Source: Pseudomonas sp. VD-NE ins (GTDB taxonomy: Bacteria > Pseudomonadota > Gammaproteobacteria > Pseudomonadales > Pseudomonadaceae). From it: DNA of 64,000 nt. Positions 18,235-27,011 of the stretch are shown here, piece after piece; the stretch's first letter is position 1, and every line of letters begins with the position of its first letter. Under the pieces are notes generated by a model. The model was not told the origin of the DNA and did no database searches. It was given only the letters and a program-made list of their open reading frames with translations. The position numbers were made by a program, and so were the translations under genes. Where the stretch lies: positions 3,429,001 through 3,493,000 of the forward strand of contig NZ_CP134772.1 in NCBI RefSeq assembly GCF_031882575.1, written 5' to 3'.

Positions 18235-18255
18235 GTCATAAAAGCTTCATTACAG
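18235..18255 (-). promoter_or_regulatory. Candidate Pho box before phdA-pdtB operon
   Basis: On the minus strand the sequence CTGTAATGAAGCTTTTAT resembles two direct CTGTCAT heptamers separated by four bases (6/7 and 5/7 matches). It lies 107 bp upstream of the phdA start. The P. aeruginosa pdt locus is induced by phosphate starvation, which makes the match meaningful, but the second half-site is weak and no strong -10 is obvious. Confidence 0.45.
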
Positions 18256-18287
18256 AATTTGGCAATGAGATGGGACATACATCGAGA

Positions 18288-18384
18288 ACCCTGTGGGAGC
18301 TGGCTTGCCAGCGATAGCGGTCTGTCAGCGACAGTAAAGGTTGCTGACATGACGCCATCGCTGGCAAGCCAGCTCCCACAGGGT
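18288..18384. repeat. REP doublet upstream of pdt-like operon
   Basis: Arms ACCCTGTGGGAGCTGGCTTG and complement around a loop of about 45 nt. It is nearly the same element as 8980-9071. It lies between the phdA promoter region and the stop of the DSD1-like gene (18410). Confidence 0.9.
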
Positions 18385-18409
18385 TTTGCAGTGTTTGGGT
18401 GATTTGGGG

Positions 18410-19693
18410 TCAGTCGTAGACAGGCCAGGTGTCGATGATTTTGCCGCCGCGCACGGCCAGCAGATCGCCGAATTGCAGCAGTACGGACTCGGTCTGGGTC
18501 GGGCGCAGGAACACCTGGTCTTCCACAGTGAGGCCGACGGCACTTGAGCCGTTGACCATCTCCTGATTGGAGCTGCGACCATACACGCCATTACTCTGCA
18601 AACCGGCCGGCGATTCGAACTCGGCCATCCAGTTACCGCCATAGATGAAGAAGGTCTGGCGCTGATTCTGGTCCCACCACGAAAACAGCTTCGACTTGTC
18701 ATCCAGCGCCGGGATATTCACCGCGCCGGTGCTTTTCAACACGGGCGTGGCGATGTAGGTCGCAGGGACGTGCTCGCTGAGCGATGGCAAATCATAGTGC
18801 GTCGGTTTGAGCATCGCCGTGCCCACGGAAACCTCGCTGCTGAGCTTTTCGTTTTCGTGAATGCGGTAACTCGGGCTGCCGGCGGTATTCAGGCACAAGC
18901 CGTCGTGCCACAGCGCCGGAAACTGCTGCCGGGTGAAATCGACGCAGCGCTGATAAATCACCATGACCTTGGCGAACAGTTCTTCCGGTGAACCGAGAAT
19001 CCCCGGCACCCCCATGCCCACGAACGGGTCGTAACCCATGAACCCGGCAAATTCCAGATGCTGCGGGTTGGCGCTGATCAGCGTGAGCATTTGCCCAAGG
19101 ACATTCACATCGCTGACGCCGCCGCGATGCAGGCCGACGTCCAGTTCGATGTTGATGCGCATCCTTGTGCCAAAACCCTGAGCCAGCGCGAGGTATTGCT
19201 GCAATCGCTCCGGGCCGTCGAGCAGCCATTGCAGTTGCCTTGCGGGATCGAACGGGCCTTTGTGGGATTGATAAAACAGTTCTGCCGAGCGCACCGGCAA
19301 CGGCTTGCCCAGCAGAATGTCGGAATGCGGAAACACCTGTGCATCGTGATTGAGAAACGGCTGATGAAACGACATCAGCTTCTGCGTTCCGGCACGTTGC
19401 GCGATGTAGCTCAACAGTCCCGGTGACGGCAGCGACTTCTCCACCAGACGCAATTGTTTGCCGCCATGTCTGACCGACTGCATCACCACATCGATGTTGT
19501 GATCGAGGCGATCGAGATCGATCAACAGCACCGGGCGCATCGGGCCTTTTTCCTTTAACTCTTTGTTCAGTGCGCGGAAATAATCGCTGTACGGCGCGCC
19601 GTGGTCTCCCGGCCGCAACCATGCGCCGACGCCCACCAACAATGCGCCAAACCCCAACGTGCCAAGCAGAAAATTACGTCGATTGACCGTCAT
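18410..19693 (-). CDS. Tat-exported DSD1-family PLP protein (alanine racemase-like fold)
   Basis: 427 residues with a twin-arginine signal (NRRNFLLG, hydrophobic stretch to about 27), then an alanine racemase N-terminal type TIM barrel and a C-terminal DSD1-like metal domain. The PLP lysine is probably in LRLVEKSLPSP (about 82-92). Relatives include D-threonine aldolases and D-serine dehydratases; the substrate here is unknown. It is the last gene of a trio, its start overlapping the lactone oxidase stop (TGATG). Periplasmic location is unusual for a PLP enzyme and suggests folding with cofactor before export. Confidence 0.82.
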   Translation of the reverse strand: MTVNRRNFLLGTLGFGALLVGVGAWLRPGDHGAPYSDYFRALNKELKEKGPMRPVLLIDLDRLDHNIDVVMQSVRHGGKQLRLVEKSLPSPGLLSYIAQRAGTQKLMSFHQPFLNHDAQVFPHSDILLGKPLPVRSAELFYQSHKGPFDPARQLQWLLDGPERLQQYLALAQGFGTRMRINIELDVGLHRGGVSDVNVLGQMLTLISANPQHLEFAGFMGYDPFVGMGVPGILGSPEELFAKVMVIYQRCVDFTRQQFPALWHDGLCLNTAGSPSYRIHENEKLSSEVSVGTAMLKPTHYDLPSLSEHVPATYIATPVLKSTGAVNIPALDDKSKLFSWWDQNQRQTFFIYGGNWMAEFESPAGLQSNGVYGRSSNQEMVNGSSAVGLTVEDQVFLRPTQTESVLLQFGDLLAVRGGKIIDTWPVYD

Positions 19694-21087
19694 CAGCTCA
19701 CCCCCAAAATCGACGACAAATGCGCATTGAGAAACCGTCCGCTGGGGTCCAGCGCCTGGCGCACATCGACAAACTCGCGCCAGCGCGGATACAGCGGTTG
19801 CAGGTTCTTCGCGTTGAGCGAGTGCAACTTGCCCCAGTGCGGCCGCCCGTTGTACTTCCAGAAAATCGGCTCGACCGCCGCGAAGAAGTTGTGATGATCC
19901 ATCTGATAATGCTGGTGCACCGAGATCGAACAGCTGTCGCGCCCCTCGAACATGCTCAGCGGGATATCGTCAGCCTTGACGTAGCGGTACTCGATGGGAA
20001 ACCAGGTGCGCAGGTCCTTGTCCTGGATCAGCTTGAGAATTTCGCGCAGGCACGCCGGGCCGTGTTCCGCCGGCACCGAATATTCCATTTCGTTGAAGCG
20101 CACCGTGCGCACGTTGGCGTAGATGTCGAAAGAGTCGCCGACGCGGTCATCGAAGCTCGCCAGATGACGCAGGCTATTTAGCAGCGTGCGGCGCAGGTCA
20201 GGGAAGTCGCTACCGTATTTGTCGATCTTCTCGATCAGGGTGACGAACTCGTTGCCACCCTCCTCTTCGGGCGGAATCGGTGGTGTGGCCGGGTCATCGG
20301 TTTCGTTGAGGGCGATGGACAGCGCGTAGTCGGAATGGGTGACGACGAGCATTTCCCAGTGCTGGTTTTCGCGGGTGTTCTTTTCGAGGTCTTCCAGCAG
20401 CTCTTCGGTCTTGGCGATCCATTGGCGCTCTCGCAAGCGGTATGCCGGACGGTTTTGCAGGCGGATTTTGGTGGCTACGCCGAGTGCACCGAGGGAGACG
20501 CGAGCAGCGTTGAATACTTCGGCATGGCGGTGGCTGTCGCAGTCGAGCACTTCACCGCTGGCCGTCACCAGTTGCATGCCGCAGACGTGCGCCGAGTAGG
20601 ACTGGAAGTTTTTGCCGGTGCCGTGGGTGGAGGTCGAAAGGGCCCCGGCGAGGGTCTGGTAATCGATGTCGGCCATGTTCTGCAGGGCCTGGCCGATGTC
20701 TTTCAGTGGCTGGCCCATGCGTGACATCGGCGTGCCGGCAGCGAATTCGGCTTGCAGGGTTTTCGCATCATGGTCGAGCAGACCGTTAAAGTAGCTCAGC
20801 GACAACAGCGTGCCGTCGGTAGGCACCAAGGCGCTGAACGAGTGCGCCGAGCCGACCGGGCGGATCTTGCCTTGCGCCTGCTGGATAGCGGCCACCAGCT
20901 CATCAAGATTCTTCGGCGCCAGTCGCGCCGCCGGCAGGCAACTCTGCCCGCCCGACCAGTTGCGCCACGGAATCAGCCGTGGCGCCCGCAGCAATTGACC
21001 CAATGCCGGATGGCTCGCCAGCGCACTGAAGGCGCCGACGATGCTCGCCCGTTGCAACAACTGACGCCGTGTCAGATCCATGCTCAT
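19693..21087 (-). CDS. Tat-exported FAD-linked lactone oxidase (ALO family)
   Basis: 464 residues. A twin-arginine leader (LTRRQLLQ) precedes an FAD-binding PCMH domain (about 45-210; the block KIRPVGSAHSFSALVPTDG is diagnostic) and a D-arabinono-lactone oxidase domain ending in PHWGKLHSL. These enzymes oxidise aldono-lactones or alditols. ATG 21087 has AAGGTG 6 nt upstream; a GTG at 21096 is less likely. The cytochrome lipoprotein just upstream suggests electrons go to a cytochrome rather than to oxygen. Confidence 0.87.
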   Translation of the reverse strand: MSMDLTRRQLLQRASIVGAFSALASHPALGQLLRAPRLIPWRNWSGGQSCLPAARLAPKNLDELVAAIQQAQGKIRPVGSAHSFSALVPTDGTLLSLSYFNGLLDHDAKTLQAEFAAGTPMSRMGQPLKDIGQALQNMADIDYQTLAGALSTSTHGTGKNFQSYSAHVCGMQLVTASGEVLDCDSHRHAEVFNAARVSLGALGVATKIRLQNRPAYRLRERQWIAKTEELLEDLEKNTRENQHWEMLVVTHSDYALSIALNETDDPATPPIPPEEEGGNEFVTLIEKIDKYGSDFPDLRRTLLNSLRHLASFDDRVGDSFDIYANVRTVRFNEMEYSVPAEHGPACLREILKLIQDKDLRTWFPIEYRYVKADDIPLSMFEGRDSCSISVHQHYQMDHHNFFAAVEPIFWKYNGRPHWGKLHSLNAKNLQPLYPRWREFVDVRQALDPSGRFLNAHLSSILGVS

Positions 21088-21097
21088 GCCGGGCACC

Positions 21098-21454
21098 TTA
21101 TTGTGGGAGCGGCTGGTCGGCCATGAAGCCGATCAGTTGCAGGAATTGTTCTTCGCTGCACTCGACGCACTGCCCCATCGGCGGCATGCCGTTGTAGCCG
21201 TTGATGGCGTGATCTAGCAGCGTGTCGGAGCCCTGGCGGATGCGCGGTTCCCAGGCTTTGCGGTCACCGGTGAGCGGCGCGTTGGCGGCCGGGTTGGCGT
21301 GGCAGAGCTGGCAGCTGTTGGCGTAGATCTGCGCCAGTGCCGGGTCTTTGGGCATGGCGTTGTTGTGGATGGTGGCCGGGGGTTTGGGGTCTTCGCCGCA
21401 GCCGGGCAGCGTCATGGCAAACGCCAGCAGTAGAGTGAGTCGGATTGCCCGCAT
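21098..21454 (-). CDS. c5-type cytochrome lipoprotein
   Basis: 118 residues. The start at ATG 21454 gives a lipoprotein signal with lipobox LPGC. One CQLCH haem site follows near residue 50, then an MPPMG axial-methionine region and the CVEC disulfide pair found in c5-type cytochromes. It should be anchored in the membrane and face the periplasm. It begins a three-gene operon with the Tat-exported lactone oxidase, for which it is the natural electron acceptor (inference). Confidence 0.88.
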   Translation of the reverse strand: MRAIRLTLLLAFAMTLPGCGEDPKPPATIHNNAMPKDPALAQIYANSCQLCHANPAANAPLTGDRKAWEPRIRQGSDTLLDHAINGYNGMPPMGQCVECSEEQFLQLIGFMADQPLPQ

Positions 21455-21558
21455 AACGGCCTCGCTTATTGTTGTGCTCACACCTTAAGGCAGCGGCTGC
21501 AACGGGTTGAGGGCATTGCGGGACAGTGAGGGGGGCAAACGGGGCCAGCTCTCCCCCC

Positions 21559-21669
21559 GATGATCGTTCCCACGCTCTGCGTGGGAATGCCTCAAGGGAC
21601 GCTCCGCGTTCCAATGGGACGCAGAGCGTCCCGGGCTGCGTTCCCACGCGGAGCGTGGGAACGATCATC
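21559..21669. repeat. Large intergenic inverted repeat
   Basis: Outer arms GATGATCGTTCCCACGCT and AGCGTGGGAACGATCATC enclose further smaller palindromes (gacgctccgcgtt / gacgcagagcgtc). This is a common Pseudomonas intergenic repeat between divergent genes. The remaining bases 21455-21803 should carry the two promoters, but none stands out. Confidence 0.85.
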
Positions 21670-21803
21670 AAGCCTGTCCGCTCTGCTGTGCGCCTTTGCG
21701 TGACATTCCGGTGACATTTGCGGGTTTAAATTCCGGCGCATTCAGGCGTATAACCTGTGAAGGCTTTTTGATCTGCATACGGACATCAACACGGGGTAGC
21801 GAC

Positions 21804-23429
21804 ATGACCACAGCAAACATCCTTGGCAACCTGTTCCCTTCTGTCAGCGACATCCCGGAAAAATACCGCCTCGACGCTCAGGTCGAGCAACGCGAATACC
21901 TGGTCGACGGCCAGTTGCGCCGCTGGGACGGCCCGCTCGCCACCGTGCGCAGCCCGGTCTATCTCAAAGGTGACAACGGCGACGAACAAGTCATCCTCGG
22001 CAGCACGCCGCTGCTCGATGCCGAGACCGCCCTCACCGCCCTCGACGCCGCTGTGCGTGCCTACGACCGTGGCCAGGGCCTGTGGCCGACCATGCGCGTG
22101 GCCGAACGCATCCAGCACGTCGAAGCCTTCCTCGGTCGTATGCGCCAACAGCGCGATGCCGTGGTGAAGCTGTTGATGTGGGAAATCGGCAAGAACCTCA
22201 AGGACTCCGAAAAGGAGTTCGACCGCACCTGCGACTACATCGTCGACACCATCAATGCGCTCAAGGAACTCGACCGCCGCTCCAGCCGTTTCGAGCTGGA
22301 ACAGGACACCCTCGGGCAGATCCGTCGCGTCCCGCTAGGCGTCGCCCTGTGCATGGGCCCTTACAACTATCCGCTGAACGAGACCTTCACCACGCTGATC
22401 CCGGCGCTGATCATGGGCAACACCGTGGTGTTCAAACCGGCCAAGCTCGGCGTGCTGTTGATCCGCCCGCTGCTCGAAGCGTTCCGCGACAGCTTCCCCA
22501 CCGGCGTGATCAACGTCATCTACGGCAGCGGCCGCGAAACCGTCAGCGCGCTGATGGCCAGCGGCAAGATCGACATTTTCGCCTTTATCGGCACCAACAA
22601 AGCCGCCAGCGACCTGAAAAAACTCCACCCAAAACCTCACCGTTTGCGCGCCGCGCTGGGTCTGGATGCGAAGAACCCCGGCATCGTCTTGCCGGAAGTC
22701 GATCTCGACAACGCCGTCAGCGAAGCGGTCACCGGCTCACTGTCGTTCAACGGTCAGCGCTGCACCGCACTGAAAATTCTCTTCGTGCATGAAGACGTGG
22801 TCGACAGCTTCATCGAGAAATTCAACGCCAAACTGGCCACGCTGAAACCGGGCATGCCGTGGGACAGCGGCGTGTCTCTGACGCCGCTGCCGGAGTCGGG
22901 CAAGGTCGATTACCTGCACGGCCTAGTGGCCGACGCGCGCAGCAAGGGTGCCGAAGTGGTCAACCCCAATGGTGGCGAATCCCGCGAGTCGTTCTTCTAT
23001 CCGGCGGTGCTGTACCCGGTGAATCCGCAGATGCGCGTCTATCAGGAAGAACAGTTCGGCCCGGTCGTGCCGATCGTGCCGTACCGTCATCTCGATACCG
23101 TGATCGACTATGTGCTGGAGTCCGATTTCGGTCAGCAGTTGAGCATCTTCGGCACCAACCCGGTGGCGGTCGGTCGTCTGGTCGACACCTTTGCCAACCA
23201 GGTCGGGCGGATCAACCTCAACGCGCAATGCCAGCGCGGCCCGGACACTTATCCGTTCAATGGCCGCAAGAATTCGGCGGAAGGTACGCTCTCGGTACAC
23301 GATGCGCTGCGGGTGTTCTCGATCCGTACGCTGGTGGCGACCAAGTTCCAGGACAGCAACAAGGACCTGATCAGCGAGATCATTCGTGGGCGTGATTCGA
23401 GCTTCCTGACCACCGATTACATCTTCTGA
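21804..23429 (+). CDS. gapN: NADP-dependent glyceraldehyde-3-phosphate dehydrogenase-like ALDH
   Basis: A 541-residue aldehyde dehydrogenase of the type annotated as non-phosphorylating GAPDH in Pseudomonas (compare PA2323). Visible are GPYNYPLNE (about 185-193), the NADP-binding FKPAKLG (210-216) and the catalytic Cys320 in SFNGQRCTALK. The usual ELGGK general-base motif is replaced by GLDAK (286-290). It would oxidise glyceraldehyde-3-phosphate to 3-phosphoglycerate with NADPH formation. ATG 21804 has GGGGT 6 nt upstream. It is monocistronic. Confidence 0.85.
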   Translation: MTTANILGNLFPSVSDIPEKYRLDAQVEQREYLVDGQLRRWDGPLATVRSPVYLKGDNGDEQVILGSTPLLDAETALTALDAAVRAYDRGQGLWPTMRVAERIQHVEAFLGRMRQQRDAVVKLLMWEIGKNLKDSEKEFDRTCDYIVDTINALKELDRRSSRFELEQDTLGQIRRVPLGVALCMGPYNYPLNETFTTLIPALIMGNTVVFKPAKLGVLLIRPLLEAFRDSFPTGVINVIYGSGRETVSALMASGKIDIFAFIGTNKAASDLKKLHPKPHRLRAALGLDAKNPGIVLPEVDLDNAVSEAVTGSLSFNGQRCTALKILFVHEDVVDSFIEKFNAKLATLKPGMPWDSGVSLTPLPESGKVDYLHGLVADARSKGAEVVNPNGGESRESFFYPAVLYPVNPQMRVYQEEQFGPVVPIVPYRHLDTVIDYVLESDFGQQLSIFGTNPVAVGRLVDTFANQVGRINLNAQCQRGPDTYPFNGRKNSAEGTLSVHDALRVFSIRTLVATKFQDSNKDLISEIIRGRDSSFLTTDYIF

Positions 23430-23559
23430 TCAACTGTCACGCGGATCGTGAATAAGCAAAAAGGCGACGGCAACCGCTTCTGATCCAAAGTCGCCAAGCG
23501 CCCGGCAAATCAGTGTCTACACTGATGCCAGCACTGTGCTGGATGCCGGGAGCTTGACC

Positions 23560-23910
23560 ATGCTGGATTACTTTGCGCTAGGGGTTTTGGTGTTTGCCGG
23601 GCTTGTACTGTTTTACGGGATCATCGTGTTGCACGACATTCCCTATGAGATTGCCGTTCATCGTAACCACCCGCATCAGGATGCGATCCATGCCACTGGC
23701 TGGGTCAGTCTGTTCACGCTGCATGCGCTCTGGCCTTTCCTGTGGATCTGGGCGATGGCCTATCGAGAGGATCGCGGCTGGGGCTTCGGTGACGGTAAAT
23801 CCGTGCAAAACCATGTCGTTCGCCTGGAGCAACAGCTGGTCGAACTGCAAGGACGCCTCGAACGACTCGAAGCGCTGAATGCCACTGCTCCCCACAACCG
23901 GGAGGGCTGA
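23560..23910 (+). CDS. DUF3302 inner-membrane protein (YiaW-like)
   Basis: 116 residues with two membrane helices (about 5-25 and 45-68) and a C-terminal coiled coil (about 90-108). The motif HDIPYEIAVHRNHPHQDAI is typical of DUF3302. E. coli has the same pair, yiaW with the HlyD-like yiaV. ATG 23560 follows GGGAG. It lies five bases before the HlyD gene, so it is the first gene of an efflux operon of unknown substrate. Confidence 0.87.
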   Translation: MLDYFALGVLVFAGLVLFYGIIVLHDIPYEIAVHRNHPHQDAIHATGWVSLFTLHALWPFLWIWAMAYREDRGWGFGDGKSVQNHVVRLEQQLVELQGRLERLEALNATAPHNREG

Positions 23911-23915
23911 ACACC

Positions 23916-24875
23916 ATGGATCTGCTGCTTATCCTGACTTACGCCGCGATCTGCGTCGCAGTGTTCAAGATCTTCCGTATCCCGCTGAACAAATGGACGG
24001 TGCCCACCGCCGTACTGGGCGGCATCCTGATGATCGGCGCCCTGATTTTCACCATGAACTACAACCATCCCTACTCCGAGGTGGCGCGCACTTACTTCGT
24101 GTCCGTGCCGGTGATTCCCATCGTCAGTGGTCAAGTGATCGACGTGCCGGTGAAGGGTAACGAGCCGCTGGAAAAAGGCGATGTACTGTTTCGCATCGAC
24201 CCTACGCCGTTTGAAAACCGGGTGAAATCGCTGAAGGCGCAATTGATCGCCGCCAAAGGTGATCGCTATCGCATCACCGAATTGATCCGGCGCAACTTCG
24301 GCACCCAACGTGAACTGGATGCGGCCATCGCCCGCACCGATGATCTGCAGGCGCAACTGGACAACGCCCAGTTCGAGCTGGACAACACCACCGTTCGCGC
24401 GCCGAGCAAAGGCTTCGTCACCCATGTTTCGCTACGGCCGGGGATGATGGCGAGCAAGTTGCCGTTGCGCCCGTCGATGGTGTTCATTCCCGAGGAAGGC
24501 CAATATTTTGCCGCGTGGATGCGCCAGAACAGCCTGCTGCGATTGACCGTCGGCGACGAGGCAGAAGTCGCGTTCGACGGCATTCCCGGCAAGGTGTTCG
24601 CCGGTCGGGTAAAAAATGTCATCGGAGTGATTGCCGAAGGTCAGGTGCAGCCTTCCGGCACACTGATCGGCTATACCGGTTCGCCGCCGGCCGGGCGAGT
24701 GCCGGTGATCATCGAAATCACCGATCCGGACTTCGCCCAGTACAGCAAGCTGATGCCGGGCGGTGCTTACGGGCAGGCCGCGCTGTACAGTCAGCACTTC
24801 CACCACATTGGCACGATGCGCAAAATCCTCCTGCGTATGGCAGCATGGATGAATTACATTTTCCCTTTCCATTGA
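23916..24875 (+). CDS. HlyD-family membrane fusion protein (YiaV-like)
   Basis: 319 residues: two N-terminal membrane segments (about 4-21 and 28-48), a biotinyl-lipoyl half-motif (VIPIVSGQVIDVPVKGNEPL), an alpha-helical hairpin (about 105-150) and a second lipoyl half (TVRAPSKGFVTHV). It links an inner-membrane pump to an outer-membrane channel. It lies between DUF3302 and a FUSC protein, so the set resembles an AaeAB-like aromatic-acid efflux system. Confidence 0.9.
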   Translation: MDLLLILTYAAICVAVFKIFRIPLNKWTVPTAVLGGILMIGALIFTMNYNHPYSEVARTYFVSVPVIPIVSGQVIDVPVKGNEPLEKGDVLFRIDPTPFENRVKSLKAQLIAAKGDRYRITELIRRNFGTQRELDAAIARTDDLQAQLDNAQFELDNTTVRAPSKGFVTHVSLRPGMMASKLPLRPSMVFIPEEGQYFAAWMRQNSLLRLTVGDEAEVAFDGIPGKVFAGRVKNVIGVIAEGQVQPSGTLIGYTGSPPAGRVPVIIEITDPDFAQYSKLMPGGAYGQAALYSQHFHHIGTMRKILLRMAAWMNYIFPFH

Positions 24876-24903
24876 CCTGAAACCCAATCACGAGAGGCCC
24901 GCA

Positions 24904-25977
24904 CTGAGTACTTACAGCACCCATCGACTTCCGCCCTTGCTGCGTCGTGTCCTGCGTCCGTTGCTTGATCCTTATCGACGTTACCGGCACGCGCGGCTGA
25001 TCCATGCGGTGCGCGTGGCCCTCGGTTTGCTGGCAACGATCCTGCTGACCACCGGCATCAATCTGCCCCACGGCGAATGGGCCTCGGTAACCATGCTGGT
25101 GGTGATCGGCGGTTTGCAGCACCACGGCAACATCGGCAAAAAAGCCGCCGAACGCGCCACCGGCACCTTGATCGGTGCCGGCGTCGGTTTGCTGCTGGTG
25201 GCGCAGCAGGCGTGGCTCGGCATGCCGTGGCTGACGTATTTTGCGATGGCGGTGGTCTGCGGTTTCTTCTCTTATCACGCCATTGGTAAGGGTGGTTACA
25301 CTGCTCTGCTCTCGGCGATTACCGTGTTCATTGTCGCCGGGCATGGCGACAATCCGATCACCGATGGTTTGTGGCGCGGCGTCGATATTCTGATCGGCAT
25401 CGCCCTCGCCCTGGCCTTCTCTTTCGCCCTGCCGCTCTACGCGGTGTATTCGTGGCGCTACAACCTCGCCGATGCCCTGCGCGATTGCGCCACGGTGTAT
25501 GGGCGGATCATCAGCGGCCAACCGGTCAGCGCCGATGAGCATTTGAAGCTGATGGGCCGACTCGGCGCGGTGATGGTGCAATTGCGCTCGCTGATGCCGT
25601 CGGTGTCCAAGGAAGTGAAGATTTCCATGACCGAACTCGATGCGATTCAGCGCAACCTGCGTATGTGCATCAGCACGCTTGAGATCCTTGGCAACACGCG
25701 ACCGGATGCAAGCGATCCAGAAGCCATGGCGCATCTGCAATCTGCGCTGAAGGCCGAGCACCGGCAGATTCGCGTGCAACTGATCGGCATGGCCCGGGCG
25801 TTGAAAACCGGTGCCTCGCAACGTCTGGAGAAGCCGCTCGAACTGCCGGAAGCCAACCTCGATGCGCCGGTTTACAGCACGCTGGATGGCTACCGACTGT
25901 TGACCCGGCAACTGGCGGCGAATATCGGCGAGATGCGCCAGCGCCTGGCGAAAAGCGCACCGCACTGGAACATCTGA
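24904..25977 (+). CDS. FUSC-family inner-membrane transporter
   Basis: 357 residues with six hydrophobic segments in the N-terminal half (about 30-170) and a cytoplasmic helical domain. It resembles YccS/AaeB (FUSC) exporters, though shorter than the 650-residue forms. The start is unusual: no ATG is available. CTG 24904 has GAGAGG 6 nt upstream and opens an LSTYSTHRLPP leader; TTG 24937 is the fallback. It is the likely pump for the preceding HlyD protein. Confidence 0.82.
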   Translation: MSTYSTHRLPPLLRRVLRPLLDPYRRYRHARLIHAVRVALGLLATILLTTGINLPHGEWASVTMLVVIGGLQHHGNIGKKAAERATGTLIGAGVGLLLVAQQAWLGMPWLTYFAMAVVCGFFSYHAIGKGGYTALLSAITVFIVAGHGDNPITDGLWRGVDILIGIALALAFSFALPLYAVYSWRYNLADALRDCATVYGRIISGQPVSADEHLKLMGRLGAVMVQLRSLMPSVSKEVKISMTELDAIQRNLRMCISTLEILGNTRPDASDPEAMAHLQSALKAEHRQIRVQLIGMARALKTGASQRLEKPLELPEANLDAPVYSTLDGYRLLTRQLAANIGEMRQRLAKSAPHWNI

Positions 25978-25980
25978 GGG

Positions 25981-26874
25981 TTACTGCGCAGCCAGCCGCC
26001 GGCTCTTCAGGCCCCAGCCCTGTTGCATGCCGGCGGCGGCCAACAGAATCGCGGCCACGCCGAGCCATTGCAGGGTTTCCAGGCGATGGCCGAACGCAAA
26101 CCAATCGACGAAGATCGCGGCAATCGGATAGATGAATGATAGTGCGCCGGTCAATGCCGTCGGCAGTTTCTGAATCGCGCCGTACAACAGCACATACATA
26201 AGGCCGGTGTGAACGATGCCCAGCGTCACCAGACTGGCCCAGGCACTCGGCGCTTGCGGCAGCGCACTGAAATGCGCGAACGGCGCCAACAGCAAAATCC
26301 CGGTGCATACCTGAATCAGCGCGATCAGATGCGGCGGCGTGCCGGTCAGGCGCTTGATGATCAACGCGGCAATCGCATAGAGAAACGCCGCACCCAACGC
26401 CAACGCAATCCCCATCAGATAGTCGTTGCCGCTTTCACCCTGAGTGCCATGGGCACTGACGATCGCCAACATCCCCATGAATGAAATCGCCAGCCAGAAC
26501 AGCTTTTGCAGGGTGATCTTTTCGCCAAGAAACAGTGCCGCCAACCAGACCAGCATGAACGGCTGCACGTTGTACACCGCTGTGCCAATGGCAATCGAAG
26601 CGCGGGAGTACGAGGCAAACAGCAACACCCAGTTACCGACAATCGCCATCCCGCTGAGCACTGCAAGCAGGAACGTCGTGCGGGTCAGAATCCCCGGGCG
26701 CAGGAAACCGAATGCCGCGCAGATCAGCAACAAGGTGCCAGCGCCGAACACGCAGCGCCAGAACACTACGTCGAGTACCGGTTGCCCGGAGACCAGCACA
26801 AACCAGCCGATCGTCCCGGATATGAGCATGGCGGCAGTCATTTCGAATGAGCCGCGCCGCAGGGTCTTGTCCAT
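25981..26874 (-). CDS. EamA-type drug/metabolite exporter
   Basis: A 297-residue inner-membrane protein with ten hydrophobic helices in two EamA repeats; the family exports amino acids or metabolites. Two adjacent ATGs (26877, 26874) follow GAGGAG; the second has the better spacing. It is divergent from an Lrp/AsnC regulator 137 bp away, so amino-acid export under that regulator is a reasonable inference. It nearly touches the FUSC gene stop on the other strand. Confidence 0.88.
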   Translation of the reverse strand: MDKTLRRGSFEMTAAMLISGTIGWFVLVSGQPVLDVVFWRCVFGAGTLLLICAAFGFLRPGILTRTTFLLAVLSGMAIVGNWVLLFASYSRASIAIGTAVYNVQPFMLVWLAALFLGEKITLQKLFWLAISFMGMLAIVSAHGTQGESGNDYLMGIALALGAAFLYAIAALIIKRLTGTPPHLIALIQVCTGILLLAPFAHFSALPQAPSAWASLVTLGIVHTGLMYVLLYGAIQKLPTALTGALSFIYPIAAIFVDWFAFGHRLETLQWLGVAAILLAAAGMQQGWGLKSRRLAAQ

Positions 26875-27011
26875 CATCAATCTCCTCAACAATTGAGCAA
26901 AGTATGCCAAGGCGTCCCTGCGGCGCTCCAGAGCAAAAAGCAGGCTAAACTCGCAATCTGCCTTTTTTATCGCGGGTGGTTTTCATCGATCGCCTAATAC
27001 AGGAGTTTTTT

